A DNA stretch of 64,000 bases from Gracilaria vermiculophylla (GCA_019155205.2 JAHNZQ020000308.1:5300974-5364973), one strand, 5' to 3'; positions 44,354-56,088 are shown, counted from the first letter of the stretch. Numbers and translations are program-made. The notes: a model not told the origin generated them from the sequence alone.

Positions 44354-46487
44354 CTACTGCCAAGATTCGTGATCATGACTAACTCCTTTGGATGTGTCAA
44401 CATTCCAAATTCCACGATTGAACATATCGTTCATGTGATGCGAGTGTTTTATGCTCCGCTTAGTAAGGGCATCGGCGAAGTTGATAGTGCCCGGTATCCA
44501 TGATATCATATTCAGTTCACCAGATTGGAAAGCATCTCGAATCATTGTTACTGTCTTTCTGACGCGAAACTCTCGGCACTCGTGCAGTTTCGTTATAGTG
44601 TCAAAAAGTGCTTTTGAATCGACAAAGATATGGTGTGCAATATCTATGCTTCGGAATATGTCTCGCAAAGTGAGCTTTATATCATATCCTCTGTCCTTGG
44701 CTTCTGAGCAAGCGAGGATCTCGGCCCCGAATGAAGAGTATGTGACTCGCTTCTGCTTCGTGCTGGACCAATATATGGGATGAAATATAAGATTTTCTTC
44801 GAAAGCTGTATCGAATTTTAGGCCACAAATGATTCTGATTTGTCCATACGCGTGGTTGTTGTTTGCGTGGGAGGCATCAGATAGGCTTCTGAGGATGAGA
44901 GAAGTGACTTCCAATGGTTTCGTATACTTGATAGTGGGGCGGAGGTTGTATATCTCTTGAAGCATAGCATTTGCCTCGATCAGATGTTTGATCTTCAGGT
45001 TACCGAGTTCTTGCTGCATTCGAGATGTAATGTGAGCAGCTTGCGGTAGAACTGCCGATCCGAGGTACATAAGTGTTCCGGACAGTGAGCAGTACAAGTG
45101 CGTTTCTTCTTGTGTAGCGTTATCTTCGCGGTCTCACCTTCGTGATCGTGATAGGTCGATGGGGCACAGGCGTTTCATGTATGGCAACATAAACAGGGTA
45201 ACATTTTCTTCGTTGTCTTCGATTATATTGTAGCCGGCAAATGTGAGCTTCTTTACTGTTCGTATTTTGCCGACTTCAAATTCTTCTTGGAGTTGTGACA
45301 TGAATTCGGAGATACATGCTTTTGTACCGGATACGAGGAGGTCGTCGACGATTTTCGCAATCCTCAAGGATATGTTTCCGGACTTTTTACGTTTCAAGAA
45401 GAGCTGGTTTACCCCATGGACTCTGATGAGTCCTTTTTCGTTCAATATCCAGGTCTCTATACATTTCGCCTATTGTCTTCCAGCTTCTACGATGCTATAG
45501 GGAAGCTTTATCAGTTTCCAGAGGACCCCTTTCTTCGTCTTGAATTCGGGGGCTGGTCTGACGTATACTTCTCTCTGTATGGGATCGCTCTGGAGGAATG
45601 CTCCCTTGATGTCAGCTACGCCGAAGGAAAATCCGAGGCATAGGCCGATACTGATCAATAGTTGGACTATAATCATAGCCGCATTTGAGCAGTCCTTGCG
45701 GATTTCGTCCTTCTGGTTGTCTCTGTTTCCGTGGGTAACGAGACGCGCCTTCATCTTCCTATGTCCATCTTCGTCTTCTTTGACCTTAAACACTGTGTGG
45801 GAAGAGATGACGTTTGCGCTGCGTGGAACTTACTTCTCCAGTACTTCTTCATAAGCTCCGACCCAATTGTCGTCATGTTCCTTTCGGATGGCTTTTTGGA
45901 GTACCAAAGGCGGTGCGAATCTCTACTTCGCGCGCTGAGACTTGTCGTGATCCAATCGTCCTCTGGATTTCCTTGAGAACTTCTTGTTCATCGGTTTTCA
46001 TGTCGTAGGCGCCCTCCATTGGGGGTTGTTGCAGAAACGTATTGGTGTAGTCACCCATGTCTTTGTAGACGCGCTCTCTATCCAGGTTATTTGATGCCAT
46101 CAATGAGGCCAAGGGTTCGACCGGGTCTTCGTTCTCGCTCTCCGAGCGAAGTGTGAGATCGATATAGTCTTCTATCAGTCCTTCGCTTAACTCTCGCGCA
46201 AGTTCGGAATTCGGTCCAAGTATGATGTCTTCGTAGGCTATCTTCGATATAGGCCCTCGTGCAGTGCGACGAACTTCCACGTAATGTTGGTGTGTACTGA
46301 CGATGCTTCCCGAACGCCACTCGTCGGGAACGTTGTTGGCTGTGGTTCGGAAGTAGAAGAAGATTTCGTCCCCTGGCTTTATACACTCGTTGGAACTTTT
46401 AGATTGGTCGCCAGATCTCATGGCCTTTTGTATGGCTCGCGTTGCTGCCTGCTTCGTGTATGCGTCCATGAGTTCTTTCGATACCAT
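44354..46487 (-). pseudogene. Copia-type pol: integrase C-terminus, RT and RNase H
   Basis: 46487-45873 is the integrase C-terminal region and integrase-RT linker (GDEIFFYFRT, EWRSGSIVSTH). A frame change near 45900 leads to the RT N-terminus (KAIRKEHDDNWVGAY), with stops at about 45836, 45470 (TAG) and 45134 (TGA), all in one phase. RT motifs are GVADIKGAFLQ and KIVDDLLVSG, so the catalytic aspartates are intact. RNase H (45097-44354) has LSDASHANN, FGAEILAC, FVDSKALFD and FADALTKRS, covering the acidic residues. Apart from nonsense codons and one shift the protein is well preserved. Confidence 0.9.
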
Positions 46488-46697
46488 TCTTCGAGGTGCG
46501 CTAAGGATGGATGGAGCGTATCACTTAACTAATTCGAATGAACTCATGACCTTTGACCCGTTGAAGCAATTGGACAGGAAGGTGGCTCGGGATAGTATCG
46601 TTTTATCGCTTCCAACGGTCTTTTCCATTTGAAGCTTCTCTAAGATACTTTTGATCACACCGTTCTTTCTTTCTTTGATGCCCGTCTTATTTTGTCT

Positions 46698-47699
46698 TCA
46701 TACAGGTTGCCTTTTGAATTCTATTTCGCGTCCCGATAGAAAGCTTCTCAACTGCTTGCAGTTGTATTCATCATCTGCAGAAAGTGCGCGTGGGCTACCG
46801 GGTCTGTTCAGCCATTCTGTTTCTATAATTCCAATTGTGGATCTGGTTTCCCGATTGGGTGCGATAGCTGTTTCTGCGTATCCCGTACCGCAATCGACGA
46901 TGTTCAAGACTAGGTACTTGGATTCTCTAATAGTGCAGAACATGAAGTCAATTTGGATCTCGATATTGAAGGCTTGGTTCACGTGCCTGATAGAAATCTT
47001 TTTCGCGGGTAGTGGGAATCCCGACTTGGCGCATATAGAGCAGTTCTTTGAGATTCGGCGTATCTCCCGCTTCAACTTTTCCGTACATTTCCCGGCACGT
47101 TCGCAGAGTTTGATTATTTCGTCCGGATGTGCGTGTGTAAGTCGATGCAATCGCTTCACTAGTGTGCTTGGTCTAATATCCTGTTTAGAAGTTGATAGAA
47201 GGTTCCTTGTTGTTTGTGTTACATGTATGTGTGCTCTTGCGTTGTACACATTCTTGGAACTGATGTACAATTCCAAATTTCGAGGTCCTTTACCACTGGG
47301 TCTGTTGATTGTGATCGTTGGAGGATCCGTTGAGAAGTCTGTCACGCTGTACCTTTTTACATCTAGTCCAATGATGAGTGGAGAGTCATCGTTGAAGAGG
47401 TCGAATGTGAGTTCCACGGGAAGTTTTTCTTTGTCTTGTATAGACAAGGTCCATGAACATACGATCTTCTTTGCATCGACACAGTTGTGTCCCCAACCAC
47501 GGCTATATAAAGCCCTCGCTCTGTGTGGTTCGGAGGTAATGTTCAATGCTTCACACAGGCGCATTGCCGCCAATATTCTCCCGGATGATAGAGGAATATT
47601 CTCATCTAGGATGGGATTCGGATCGGTATCGGGTATACCAGAATCCCTTACTGAAAATGCAGCTTTTTGTTCTTTCTTGGTGCTTTGTCGTTCTGCCAA
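46698..47699 (-). pseudogene. Copia-type protease and integrase core
   Basis: An open frame of 333 codons. DSGIPDTDP near the start is a possible retropepsin DSG triplet and SPLIIGLDVKR the C-terminal protease motif. Then HRLTHAHPDEIIKLC...CSICAKSG gives the H-H-C-C zinc module, IEIQIDF the first catalytic Asp and LSADDEYN the second. A TAG (46698-46700) follows REIEFKRQPV; the frame continues in phase with GIKERKNGV, which carries the catalytic Glu. It lies in a different phase from gag, which it overlaps slightly if the gag stop is ignored, so gag-pol either used a frameshift or has suffered an indel. Confidence 0.88.
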
Positions 47700-47770
47700 C
47701 GCTTATTATGCCAATAGCTGTTCTTAAACGGCTCATCTTCATTCTTCTTCTTCGGGCTTTCGTCCCGTTT

Positions 47771-48760
47771 CTAAGATTCTTTCTCGTGACCCGTTACAGT
47801 GAGAGTATTTTCTTCTGAGTTGGACTCAGAATCCCGCCTGCGCTTTCTGTTATTTCGGTTTCTCCTATTGGAATTCAGGTACGACTTGCTGCTTGGTCCA
47901 GGAATATCCTTCTGCTTAATATTATCGAGATCCTTATCTTCTAGACCTGCTTCTTCTAGGGCCACGATGGCGTCCTGAAGTCCAATCCATGCGCAACCGT
48001 CGTCCTCTTCGTGTACTCTGTCATGCTCTTTAAGGGCAGCTTCGACTGATCTAATGCATTCAATGGAATTGGTTTTGTCTTCGTCGATTAGAGCATCCTT
48101 CTGTGCTTTATTCATGATTTCTTTGATCACCCTCATGCGCTCCTTTGACATCAAAATAGTCGCGCTATCTCGTTTAGTCTTGTTTTTTGTAGATCCAACA
48201 AGATTGGATATGATATTTGTGAAGGTTTGAGAAGACAGGTTGGCGTTCAACAGGAGTATTATCGCAAAGTTCTGGCCGTCACTAGAATCTTGTTCAGATT
48301 TGGTGAGGTTGAGATATGACATGGCCGGACCGGCGAATCGTTCAATGTATGATGCAATAGATTCTTCTGGATTGCGTTTGCAGCAAGTTTCTTCCTTGTA
48401 CAGGCGAACGATTCTGCGAAGTCGATCTCCAGTGGAGTCCTTGGCTATGAGATTGATTATCTTCTTGAAGACATCCATTTGATGTATATCTTCGTCGTCC
48501 GCCAAAGGAGTTAGAACTACCTCTCCCGTGCGTACAGCTTTCTTGACAATTTCTTTCTTTGAAAACTCCACCGAGCGATACAGACGAATACCGAGAGTGG
48601 CTGCGGCTCAATTTGCTCTCGAATCTCCTCCATTTGCGCATGCTAGGAGTGTTTCAGCCCATTCGAAGACTGCTTCCCTCCAAAGTAGTTTGTCGGTGTC
48701 TGGTTTCAGCTTGGGAGGAATGAGAATATTGCGTGGAGAGAGATTCTCTCCTGGGCCCAT
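47771..48760 (-). pseudogene. Copia-type gag, ATG inside the primer-binding site
   Basis: The first ATG after the LTR (48760-48758) is the ATG of the primer-binding site itself: MGPGENLSPRN. A TGA at 48610-48608 after DSRAN interrupts it; the frame then runs in phase to a TAG at 47771. The capsid-like helical region includes MDVFKKIINLIAKDSTGDRL, EESIASYIERFAGPAMSYL and FAIILLLNANLSSQTF, as in UBN2-type copia gag. The tail is basic and acidic mixed (NRRNRNNRKRRRDSES) with no CCHC knuckle. The frame is open upstream of the ATG into the LTR (to 48847), so initiation inside the LTR is also possible. Confidence 0.85.
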
Positions 48761-48763
48761 AAC
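48751..48763 (-). promoter_or_regulatory. Primer-binding site, initiator tRNA-Met anticodon-arm complement
   Basis: GTTATGGGCCCAG on the minus strand, 3 bp from the LTR end. It is complementary to the anticodon stem-loop of initiator tRNA-Met (CUGGGCCCAUAAC), the site used by Drosophila copia with a half-tRNA primer. It also supplies the gag ATG. Confidence 0.85.
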
Positions 48764-48766
48764 TTT

Positions 48767-48997
48767 CGTATGGACTTCTGACATGTTGTCGAAGTTCATC
48801 GTTGCGTAGTGTGGAGAGAATGGTTCACAAGCAATAACAGCTGGCACAGAGGTCTACCCCTCGCTCCTTCTCAGGTCCAGGGGTAGTTAGCTTGCCTTTA
48901 AGTAGGGATACTTAGCGACCTTTGGGCTAGTACTAACGTACTATTTGCGATAAAAGTAATAGTGAATAGTACGTAAAAGTGTACGTCATTAACAACA
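48767..48997 (-). repeat. 5' LTR of the 4.9-kb copia element
   Basis: On the minus strand it reads TGTTGTTAATGACG...CAGAAGTCCATACG. The inner border is set by comparison with the 3' copy and the adjacent primer-binding site. Confidence 0.87.
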
Positions 48998-49872
48998 GTA
49001 CCTAGCGCAACCGTACTTCGGCTGTCGCGCCCAGTAGACCGCACCAAGCGGGATCTTCGGTTCGAAATTGCCGCCCACGCTGGTATCTCTCTCCACCTCG
49101 GAGAACTACGTCGTGGACTACGGAAGTCAACCGCCCGTGACGCCGAGAACCATTGTCTGGACTATTCTTCCCTTCTTTCAGATTCGCTCTCGAACGAGAT
49201 TATCCTCAACGGATGTCCGGTTTATCCCTTTCGGACAACGTCCACTACCCCTTGAACGCAGCTTGCCCGATATCCGCACGGCCCGATATATATTACCCGG
49301 CCGCGCGGAGATAGCCCGACATATTGCAGGGAAATCTCACCGTACTTACGGAAAATGCCTCACGCACAGGACTTGCTGGACCCCTGGTTTCTCCACTCGT
49401 CTTCCTCCCGCACCCGTTGCGACGGCTTAGCCCCGGAGTTACCCCCGGCTCGAGTGCCTCGCCCGAGGAAGGCTTTGCCACTGAACTACTTCGTTAGAGA
49501 AAGGTTCGAACAACCTTCGTGGTAGCTTCCTCTCCGGGTTATTGCACTACCGAATTTTCAAAGGGTATAAATACTCTGATAGAAGCAATTATAATTCTAA
49601 GACCTGCAGAAGAAAATTGCATAGTAATAAATAATCCTCATTGAAAAGCCAATGAATCTAGTATTTATCTGATTCTTGTCGTTCGATCACATTTTTGTTT
49701 TACCAATGGAGTTTGAAGTTAATTTTCAAAACATCGTTCACATGTTCACTGGAATGCATGCAAAACGGTCTTACGCTATACATAAAAAACGAACAACTAT
49801 TTTCTTCCAAACCATTGAACATTGTACAAAATTTTGAAGAGATACAGTGAATGAAGTAGGGGTAATACAAAC
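48998..49872. other. GC-rich then AT-rich stretch, no supported gene
   Basis: 48998-49560 is GC-rich and has the composition of the chromovirus 3' region, so it may be the right part of copy 3 cut by the copia element; no frame is long enough to prove it. From 49560 the sequence becomes AT-rich like host DNA. Confidence 0.4.
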
Positions 49873-50309
49873 AACAGAATATCAATTTCTGGATATGCAA
49901 CATTTTACGGGAATTCAGTATTATCGTGAAGCAGTTGAGAATAAAATTGTGTGTCCCTGTCAATGATGGAGGCAGAACTAATCGCCCTAAATGCATCTGT
50001 GAACAAAGAAAGTGGCTTTCAGAACTACTCAAAGATCCAGAATCAAATTTTAGTATGCCATTCACTGTTTATGTGGACAATTAATCAACAATGCAATTGA
50101 GTAAAAAAGAAGGTGGACACTAAAATCAAAACACCTTGAAATAAGTTACTTCTATTTTCAAGAAGTTTTGGAAGAAACGTACGTTGGATTGTAATGCTAC
50201 CCTACGGAAAAAATGATTGCGGATATTTATACAAAACTAATGACAACAATCAAACAAGAACTGATTTCAAGAGGTCTAGGACTTGGAGAATATTCTGCAT
50301 GAGGAGAAG
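49873..50309 (+). pseudogene. Copia RNase H relic
   Basis: Matches 1412-1840 of the left-edge copia element at DNA level (TCAATTTCTGGATATGC against TCAGTTTCTGGATATGC), then MEAELIALNAS and TVYVDN in the usual RNase H order. There are many stops and frame changes. It ends in GAGGAGAAG, the purine tract, directly before an LTR. Confidence 0.82.
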
Positions 50310-50586
50310 TGCGGTAAAGGCAAGTAAAAGGCTTTTGAACAAAATTATACAACTGGAAGAATCTGGAAGCATCTACAATGCTCTATAGAAGAACATGATG
50401 TGCATTTTAAATGGGTTTTGATATAAAAGATATAGAACTATACTATATAGTGATAATGTAGGATACTATACAAGCACAGTTCTAGCACTATGTTTGACAG
50501 AAGATAGAAGTGAAAACTAGTGTTCAAGATAAAACGAAGGTTGCGAGTATTTAAGTATACGAAAGCCTTGTACTGCACAACCTACA
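50310..50586 (+). repeat. 3' LTR of the copia relic
   Basis: Aligns with the LTR at 60773-61048 (reversed): AATTATACAACT.GAAG.ATCTGGA, AAAGATATAGAACTATACTATATAGT, and CCTTGTACTGCAC..CCTACATTA. The first bases (TGCGGTAAAG) are diverged. Confidence 0.75.
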
Positions 50587-52369
50587 TTAGTAAGCGGTTT
50601 GGCATTACACACGACTGCAGAGAAAAATGAACTACGCCTTTCGGAATTGATGCCAGCTTCCAAACGGTTATTCACCAAAATAAAACGGGGACTCAAATGT
50701 ATTAAGAACCGTCAAGGGGACACAAATTGCTGTAAAGAAGACGAAGTTTCCTGGACGGAGATACACAAGCTCAATCTAAGGTGCTGCCCCTAGTTGGTGC
50801 TGGAAGCGGTTCGAGTCGCGCAATTCGCAAAAGTAAAAGTCTAAAGTAAAATGGTCAGAGGTATTGGTGCGTGAGGACAAAGTTTGGGCGTACTTCGTAT
50901 CCATATGAAGCCAGTACTGGAAAACACATACTCTTGTAGTAGGAAAGGGATGATTTTCTTTCATCCCGGCACGCTATAGTAGATAGCGTGATCAGTCTTA
51001 ATGGGCACTGTTAGCGCGTACATAGACTTGGAGGACATCTGAGCCCCGCACCATGGTTCAGAAGTGCATGAACTTCTTCCTCTCTTTTCGGTAAAGACAA
51101 GCACTGTCAAGCTGAGCCGCCGGTCAATGCAGCTTCTGTAGTCGACAAGCAGGTTTGTCAGACACTCAATCGGTCTTGTTGCCGTTTAAACGCCGTAATA
51201 AACCTTGCTGGTTACCTTCTGTTAGCGTATTTGTCACTTTGTGCAACAAAAGCTTCAGTGATGCCTCTGCCAGCTCTCATACCAAATGGACTTTTTTCTA
51301 GGTGAAGCTTTTGCTGCGCTCTCTTGCAACGTCCATATTGGAATCTGCTGACTGATCCTGCGCTTGATATGCTCTGTACCTTAGGTGAATACTGAAGTAT
51401 TGTTCACAAAAGAACGATAAATGAATGAGAGTGTAGAAATGTACTGTTGTATGCTAATTTTGCTTTGCAAACAACTATTGTTACATGTTCTTAGTGTTAA
51501 AAGTGGTTAAATGGCACCCACTTATTTAAATGTTCGTATAATGGTGTTCACGGGAGCACAATGTTCTCTGCATTGTACATAAACGAACAGCGGAGTAGGA
51601 CAAGACTTTTTGTCGAGTCCTCCAGCGCCTCACATGCATTCCCGCTAAGACATGTTTTCGAGTTTTTACAAGCCCAAACCAATAGTTTGAAAGATAGCTG
51701 TACTGGTTTGCATAAATGTTTAATGATGTATAGTCTTTTCTGACCGAGAAAGAGCAATGTAAAACGGTCCGTTGGTTTTTCTGATTGGCATAATGCGCAT
51801 TGTAGTTATCTACCTTTTTTTCATCACGCCACTGTAAAAAGTTAAGAACATACCACGGAGGAAATTGTCATTTTTTTTCTAATTTAACAATCCAATGGGC
51901 ACCCAGTCTTCTTCTTCATCATAATCCTTCTCCTTCACGCTACGTTCCATCTCCATCGTTGCCCCTGAGCACAGGGGTTTTCTCAGTGATTCTGTCGCAC
52001 GCCGCTGCTTTGTTACTTGTATACGAAGCACTGCTCCGCTCGCTCGCGAAGGCTGACTGGTCGTTGAAGTGCACCGAGATGTCAGTTATATCGATAACTT
52101 TATGCGACAACGGGTCACTCGATGGCGCAACTGGTCCCTCCCTTTCGGCATGGGGCCAATTTGCCTGTCTCGCGCCCCGTTACTTGTACCCAGTTATCAC
52201 CATAACCCAGACTTGATCTGATTTGAGTCAATGCTTCTCGGAGAACGTTCTTCAATCTGCAAACTGCTTAATACTGATCTTACTGCAAACTCTTTCTGCG
52301 ACGGAGAATTTCAATTTTACGCACAATTTCTATATCCTAAAAAGATTACTTTCTAGCACTGCACGGCTT
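50587..52369. other. Intergenic stretch, no supported gene
   Basis: Short frames only. Around 51960-52220 there is a GC-richer patch with an 85-codon frame lacking an ATG, which I do not support. It separates the copia relic from the stop codon of the minus-strand gene at 52370. Confidence 0.5.
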
Positions 52370-54490
52370 CTACTCGATTGTAGGATTCACATCCGAGACT
52401 TGGGCGACATAGGCGAGAACGCTCGTCTCAATGTTTTTCCAGTTTTCCAACGCGGCATTCATAAATGGATCCCATTCATCTCCTTGCAAGGTGAAGGCAA
52501 GGATTTCCCAAGCTTCAGTTCCAGTACTCAAGTCTGTGAGGTTGTTCGTTATATCGTTCCATATAAGTGTCACGGATTTCAGCTGATCACGCACCTCTTG
52601 CATAATCGGTAAAACAAACTTGAAGTGCGACAGAGTTTCCTCTGCGGTTCGTAGAGCCGTTTTGTACCCTTCAATGCCTCTCTGTAGCTCGGCCGCTTGA
52701 GACGCAAGTACACTGCCGGTCACAACCATTCCGATGGCAGCGGCCCCGCACAACACGAAAAGCATACCACCTGTGAAGGCTGCAGCAACGGTAAACAGAG
52801 CAGCTCCAATAAAAGTGAAGATGGCACCGAGAGTTCTTCTTTTCTTCTGCTTAGCGAGTTCTTCTATTGTAGCTTTAAGTCCGTCAATATTTGCTTCCTG
52901 TTCAGCGATTGCACGCTGGACTAGCAAAACAGCCGTGTTCCAATCTTGCTGAAACTTGTTATGCTCAGCATGCACTCGCTGTGCCTCAGCACGACGTTTT
53001 TCGATCAGACTAAGGTTAACTTTGACATAATTCTCGATCGAAAGCGATGATTTGAGCATTGGAATCAATCTTTGTTGAAGCGTGGCATACGAATAAAGAT
53101 TGCGAGCGATTGGAACTGTGTCGGCTTGTAACTTCTGATATCGCTGTAGGAAATTAAGGGTGAGAGTTTCCAAGTCAATGTTCGAGCTTTCTTCATCGCG
53201 TTCTTCCTGTGATCCATCCTTTTCAGATCCTGTGTTTGCAGCTGCACTTACATGTAGACTGTCCAAGAACGGAACGCGGAGCAGTTTGTTGAATGTGGCA
53301 ACAATTTTTCCGCTGGTGCCCGTCATAGCTTCCAGAGATCGCAATGTTTCCTCATCATTCGTAATCTTAGACAACGCCTCGTTCTCTTCGGGAGATAAAG
53401 ATTTGATCGCTCTGAAAGACCTTGGGGTAAAAGCAAGTGAACGCCGGACAACCTCAGTGTTCTTTTCCAGTACAGAGGTTACGGCTGTAACTGAGACATC
53501 CGCCACGGAAGCCGTGAACTCATCAGCATCCTTTTTTAGGCTCTTCCATGCGTCGGATATGACAACGACTTCTTCTTCAGCAAACGGCTCATCCGGTGAA
53601 CTGGTCGTGTTGAGGTCGTTAAGCTGCTGTAGGATGAGATACCATGTACTCATTAGTGAGACGGACTGACGGAGCACATTTCTCAAATTTTGGGAGAGCG
53701 CTGTCATTAACAAGCGCACGTTTCGCAAACGAGTTTGAAAATCCTTTAGCAGTTCAGCATATTTCTCGATGTCGGGCTCGGGCTCGTTTTCGGATCCGCG
53801 GAAAATCGCCGTCAGCAGGTCTGGGCTGACGGACAAAACCAAGGACAGAGACGATATTAAGGACTGCTCGGAGTTGACTTCCGTAGTAAGATATTTGCCG
53901 ATACGACGACGGGTGATGTCAAGCAATTTGGCTCCGGCACTGGTTTGGATGAACGAGAAAAAACTGAACTCAGAATCATCCCCACTCTTTTCTAATTGTT
54001 CGATTTCTTTTCGGAGCACATCGAGATCGCCATCTAAGGCATCAATTGCGTCCGATGTGTCTGAGATGGCGGTACCAAAGTTGGAGTAGAATTTCTTAGA
54101 TTCTACAGATTTCTTATTGGCAAATTCAGCGTAGCGGGTGACCATACCGATGAGAACTTCAGCGAGGCGTTTGCGCGGGAGAACAGCAGCAAGGCGCGGT
54201 ATGGTGGCGGCAAAACCGGAAAGCTTTCGGACAATATTGACGTCAGTAATCTGTGAGGACGTGAAGTAAGTGAGGCCGTCTGAGACAATGTGGAGAACTG
54301 GCGTGCCACCCTTGACGGCATCATTCTTCAAGGATCCAGCGCGAATCTCTTGCAAAAATGGAAACCGGAGAATTTCATTGAAAGTGGCCTGAGTCTTCTT
54401 GTTGGAGTTTGAAGAGCCTTGCAGAAGCTCAACAGTTTCCGATGGGGGCAGAAGGGTACGGAAATCGGCAGTGACGTTCTCTTCAACCAT
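52370..54490 (-). CDS. Duplicated helical protein with hydrophobic hairpin, ClyA/HBL-like architecture (protein A)
   Basis: Intronless, 706 codons from the ATG at 54490. An ATG at 54583 would add 31 hydrophobic residues, but the shared TTAAATAC box lies only a few bases upstream of it, and the shorter start aligns with the paralogue. Two halves resemble each other: TFNEILRFPFLQEI (36-49) against TFNKLLRVPFLDSL (399-412), and AWKSLKKDADEF (314-325) against NWKNIETSVLAY (683-694). The second half has long coiled-coil helices (about 490-550 and 600-650) around a glycine/alanine-rich hydrophobic hairpin (553-598). This helix-hairpin-helix plan is that of ClyA, HBL and Nhe alpha pore-forming proteins. 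The first half lacks such a hairpin. There is no signal peptide or enzyme motif. It is divergent to its paralogue at 56156. The fold assignment is inference; a dynamin-like or structural role is possible. Confidence 0.82.
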   Translation of the reverse strand: MVEENVTADFRTLLPPSETVELLQGSSNSNKKTQATFNEILRFPFLQEIRAGSLKNDAVKGGTPVLHIVSDGLTYFTSSQITDVNIVRKLSGFAATIPRLAAVLPRKRLAEVLIGMVTRYAEFANKKSVESKKFYSNFGTAISDTSDAIDALDGDLDVLRKEIEQLEKSGDDSEFSFFSFIQTSAGAKLLDITRRRIGKYLTTEVNSEQSLISSLSLVLSVSPDLLTAIFRGSENEPEPDIEKYAELLKDFQTRLRNVRLLMTALSQNLRNVLRQSVSLMSTWYLILQQLNDLNTTSSPDEPFAEEEVVVISDAWKSLKKDADEFTASVADVSVTAVTSVLEKNTEVVRRSLAFTPRSFRAIKSLSPEENEALSKITNDEETLRSLEAMTGTSGKIVATFNKLLRVPFLDSLHVSAAANTGSEKDGSQEERDEESSNIDLETLTLNFLQRYQKLQADTVPIARNLYSYATLQQRLIPMLKSSLSIENYVKVNLSLIEKRRAEAQRVHAEHNKFQQDWNTAVLLVQRAIAEQEANIDGLKATIEELAKQKKRRTLGAIFTFIGAALFTVAAAFTGGMLFVLCGAAAIGMVVTGSVLASQAAELQRGIEGYKTALRTAEETLSHFKFVLPIMQEVRDQLKSVTLIWNDITNNLTDLSTGTEAWEILAFTLQGDEWDPFMNAALENWKNIETSVLAYVAQVSDVNPTIE

Positions 54491-54584
54491 TTTGAGCCCT
54501 AAAAGTCGTGGAAACAGTGAAAGTAGTGATGAGAAATATGAATCGAGGATTGTAATGAAAAGAGAGTTATCGACGTGGAGCAAG

Positions 54585-54592
54585 GTATTTAA
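54585..54592 (-). promoter_or_regulatory. Putative TATA-like box TTAAATAC of protein A gene
   Basis: TTAAATAC on the minus strand, about 95 bp before the preferred ATG at 54490 and just outside the alternative ATG at 54583. The identical octamer precedes the divergent paralogue at a similar distance. Confidence 0.4.
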
Positions 54593-56080
54593 TTATCCGA
54601 GCACTAGAATGGACGGTGCGCAAGTTGCTGCAGCAGCTTTTTGTAGCACGAACACCACGAGGAGAATGGTCCTCGGAACACTAACTGTTTCAGGATGACA
54701 TTCTCTTGCCTGAATCTCGAACTAAGGTCCTACGCTTAGACATGGTCCTCTTCAACACATACGTGGAGCAACAACTCGCTTGGATAGAGCCGATCTGTGG
54801 GGACTTACCAAACCGCTTCGCGTGCCATGGCCCTACATTTGTGTTTGGGCAACCAATCATTTTGGTTCTAGGTTCAGAAAAGGTGCCAGCAGCATGCGGC
54901 AGCAAGACTGTCAGATTTTTATCGAATCATGTTTTTACGCGTACGCACGGTATCTCGAAGAGACAACTGCCTAAGACATTTATGAACTGACACTCTGCTA
55001 GCCCGAGTGTGATTAAGTATCAGAAAGATCCACTGATGTCTCACTCAATGACGAAAAGGACTGATATCCGAGATGTCCTCTGAAAGAACACTGTAGGATT
55101 GTTGATATCAGATTGGACGACCAGCAATGTGATAAGCCCTTACGGAGTCTACGGACAAGGATTCAACGAGAGGCTGATTCCGCTTCTGCACACCCTCCGC
55201 CAATGGGGACACAGCTCCGAACAACAACGTTCAACCCCTAATTCGACTGAAAATTTGTAAATTGGCCTTTCAGAAACAACCCGTTGTTGTTGTGAAAAGC
55301 GTGCGTCGGAAACACAGTTTAAATTTTATTCAAATTCTATTTTGCCATTGTTCGGCGACGTGGATGAAATTCTTCATAACTTCCTTCAAACGAGTCAGAT
55401 GCTTTTCAATCTCTAGTAAATGAAAGCTGGGACTATTTGTATTCTACTAAAACAAATTACGCCCATACCACATGAGTATTGAGCAAGTTATTACCTTTCT
55501 TATGTTTTAAAGCCATCATGCTCAATAACTCTTCCGAATTACGTGTCGAACACCAAAATTCGATCAGCAACACTCAATCAGACCAGCCCGCTCGTTATAG
55601 CTTTAAGATGTTCGTTGTTTCTGATGTCAAAAACGGATGAACCTACAGAGATTAGCCCGAGGTTTTCGCTGTAGCGTGGAGATCTTTGGATTGGTAAGCA
55701 GAATTACACATTGGTATTTTTGTTGCTAGAACCATCGCTGTATCGTAGAACAGCCTGAGAAAACTGTACGCTGCTTTTCAAGTATAACGTGCCTTGGTAG
55801 CGACACTTTGGCCGGCTTTCGGGACGAAAGTCTCCAAATTGGCTGAACACGCGCCATGAAGATTTTTGCAACGTCAATGAAAAAACACGCATTGCTGCCG
55901 GTAGATCTGTGTGTGTGCCCTCCTCTCGTCTGGGTACGTGGTCCACTCGCGACTTGTGGTTCCGGGCCATTCGCCCGGAGGATAACGTTAGTTTCAAGAG
56001 GACCATGTCGCATCCCAGTGCCAGCCTCTTCTTCCATATTAATAGTTCAGAGAGCCAATTCTTCACGTGCATGGCAGTCG
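54593..56080. other. 1.5-kb divergent intergenic region
   Basis: It lies between the two start regions and would carry both promoters. A 94-codon frame at 54706-54990 begins with TTG and has no recognised feature. No repeat or transposon sequence was seen, which is unusual for this window. Confidence 0.5.
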
Positions 56081-56088
56081 TTAAATAC
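56081..56088 (+). promoter_or_regulatory. Putative TATA-like box TTAAATAC of protein B gene
   Basis: TTAAATAC, 68 bp before the preferred ATG at 56156. Its place inside the longer open frame that begins at 55856 argues that the longer frame is not the translated form. The CT-rich leader GCTTTCTCTTTCC follows. Confidence 0.4.

Larger units (their letters stand above)
44101..48997 (-). mobile_element. Complete copia-type element, 4.9 kb
   Basis: LTRs at 44101-44330 (3') and about 48767-48997 (5') are about 97% identical by eye. On the minus strand the order is LTR, primer-binding site GTTATGGGCCCAG (48763-48751), gag, protease, integrase, RT, RNase H, polypurine GGGGGGG (44337-44331), LTR. Integrase before RT is the copia order. 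I could not find a target duplication (GTTAT on the left, GTACC on the right). Coding parts are interrupted mainly by stops, with few frame changes, so it inserted fairly recently. Confidence 0.93.

Noticed and set aside
46651..47727. 358-codon plus-strand frame
   Set aside because: It is the exact antisense of the copia protease-integrase frame, which has all expected motifs.
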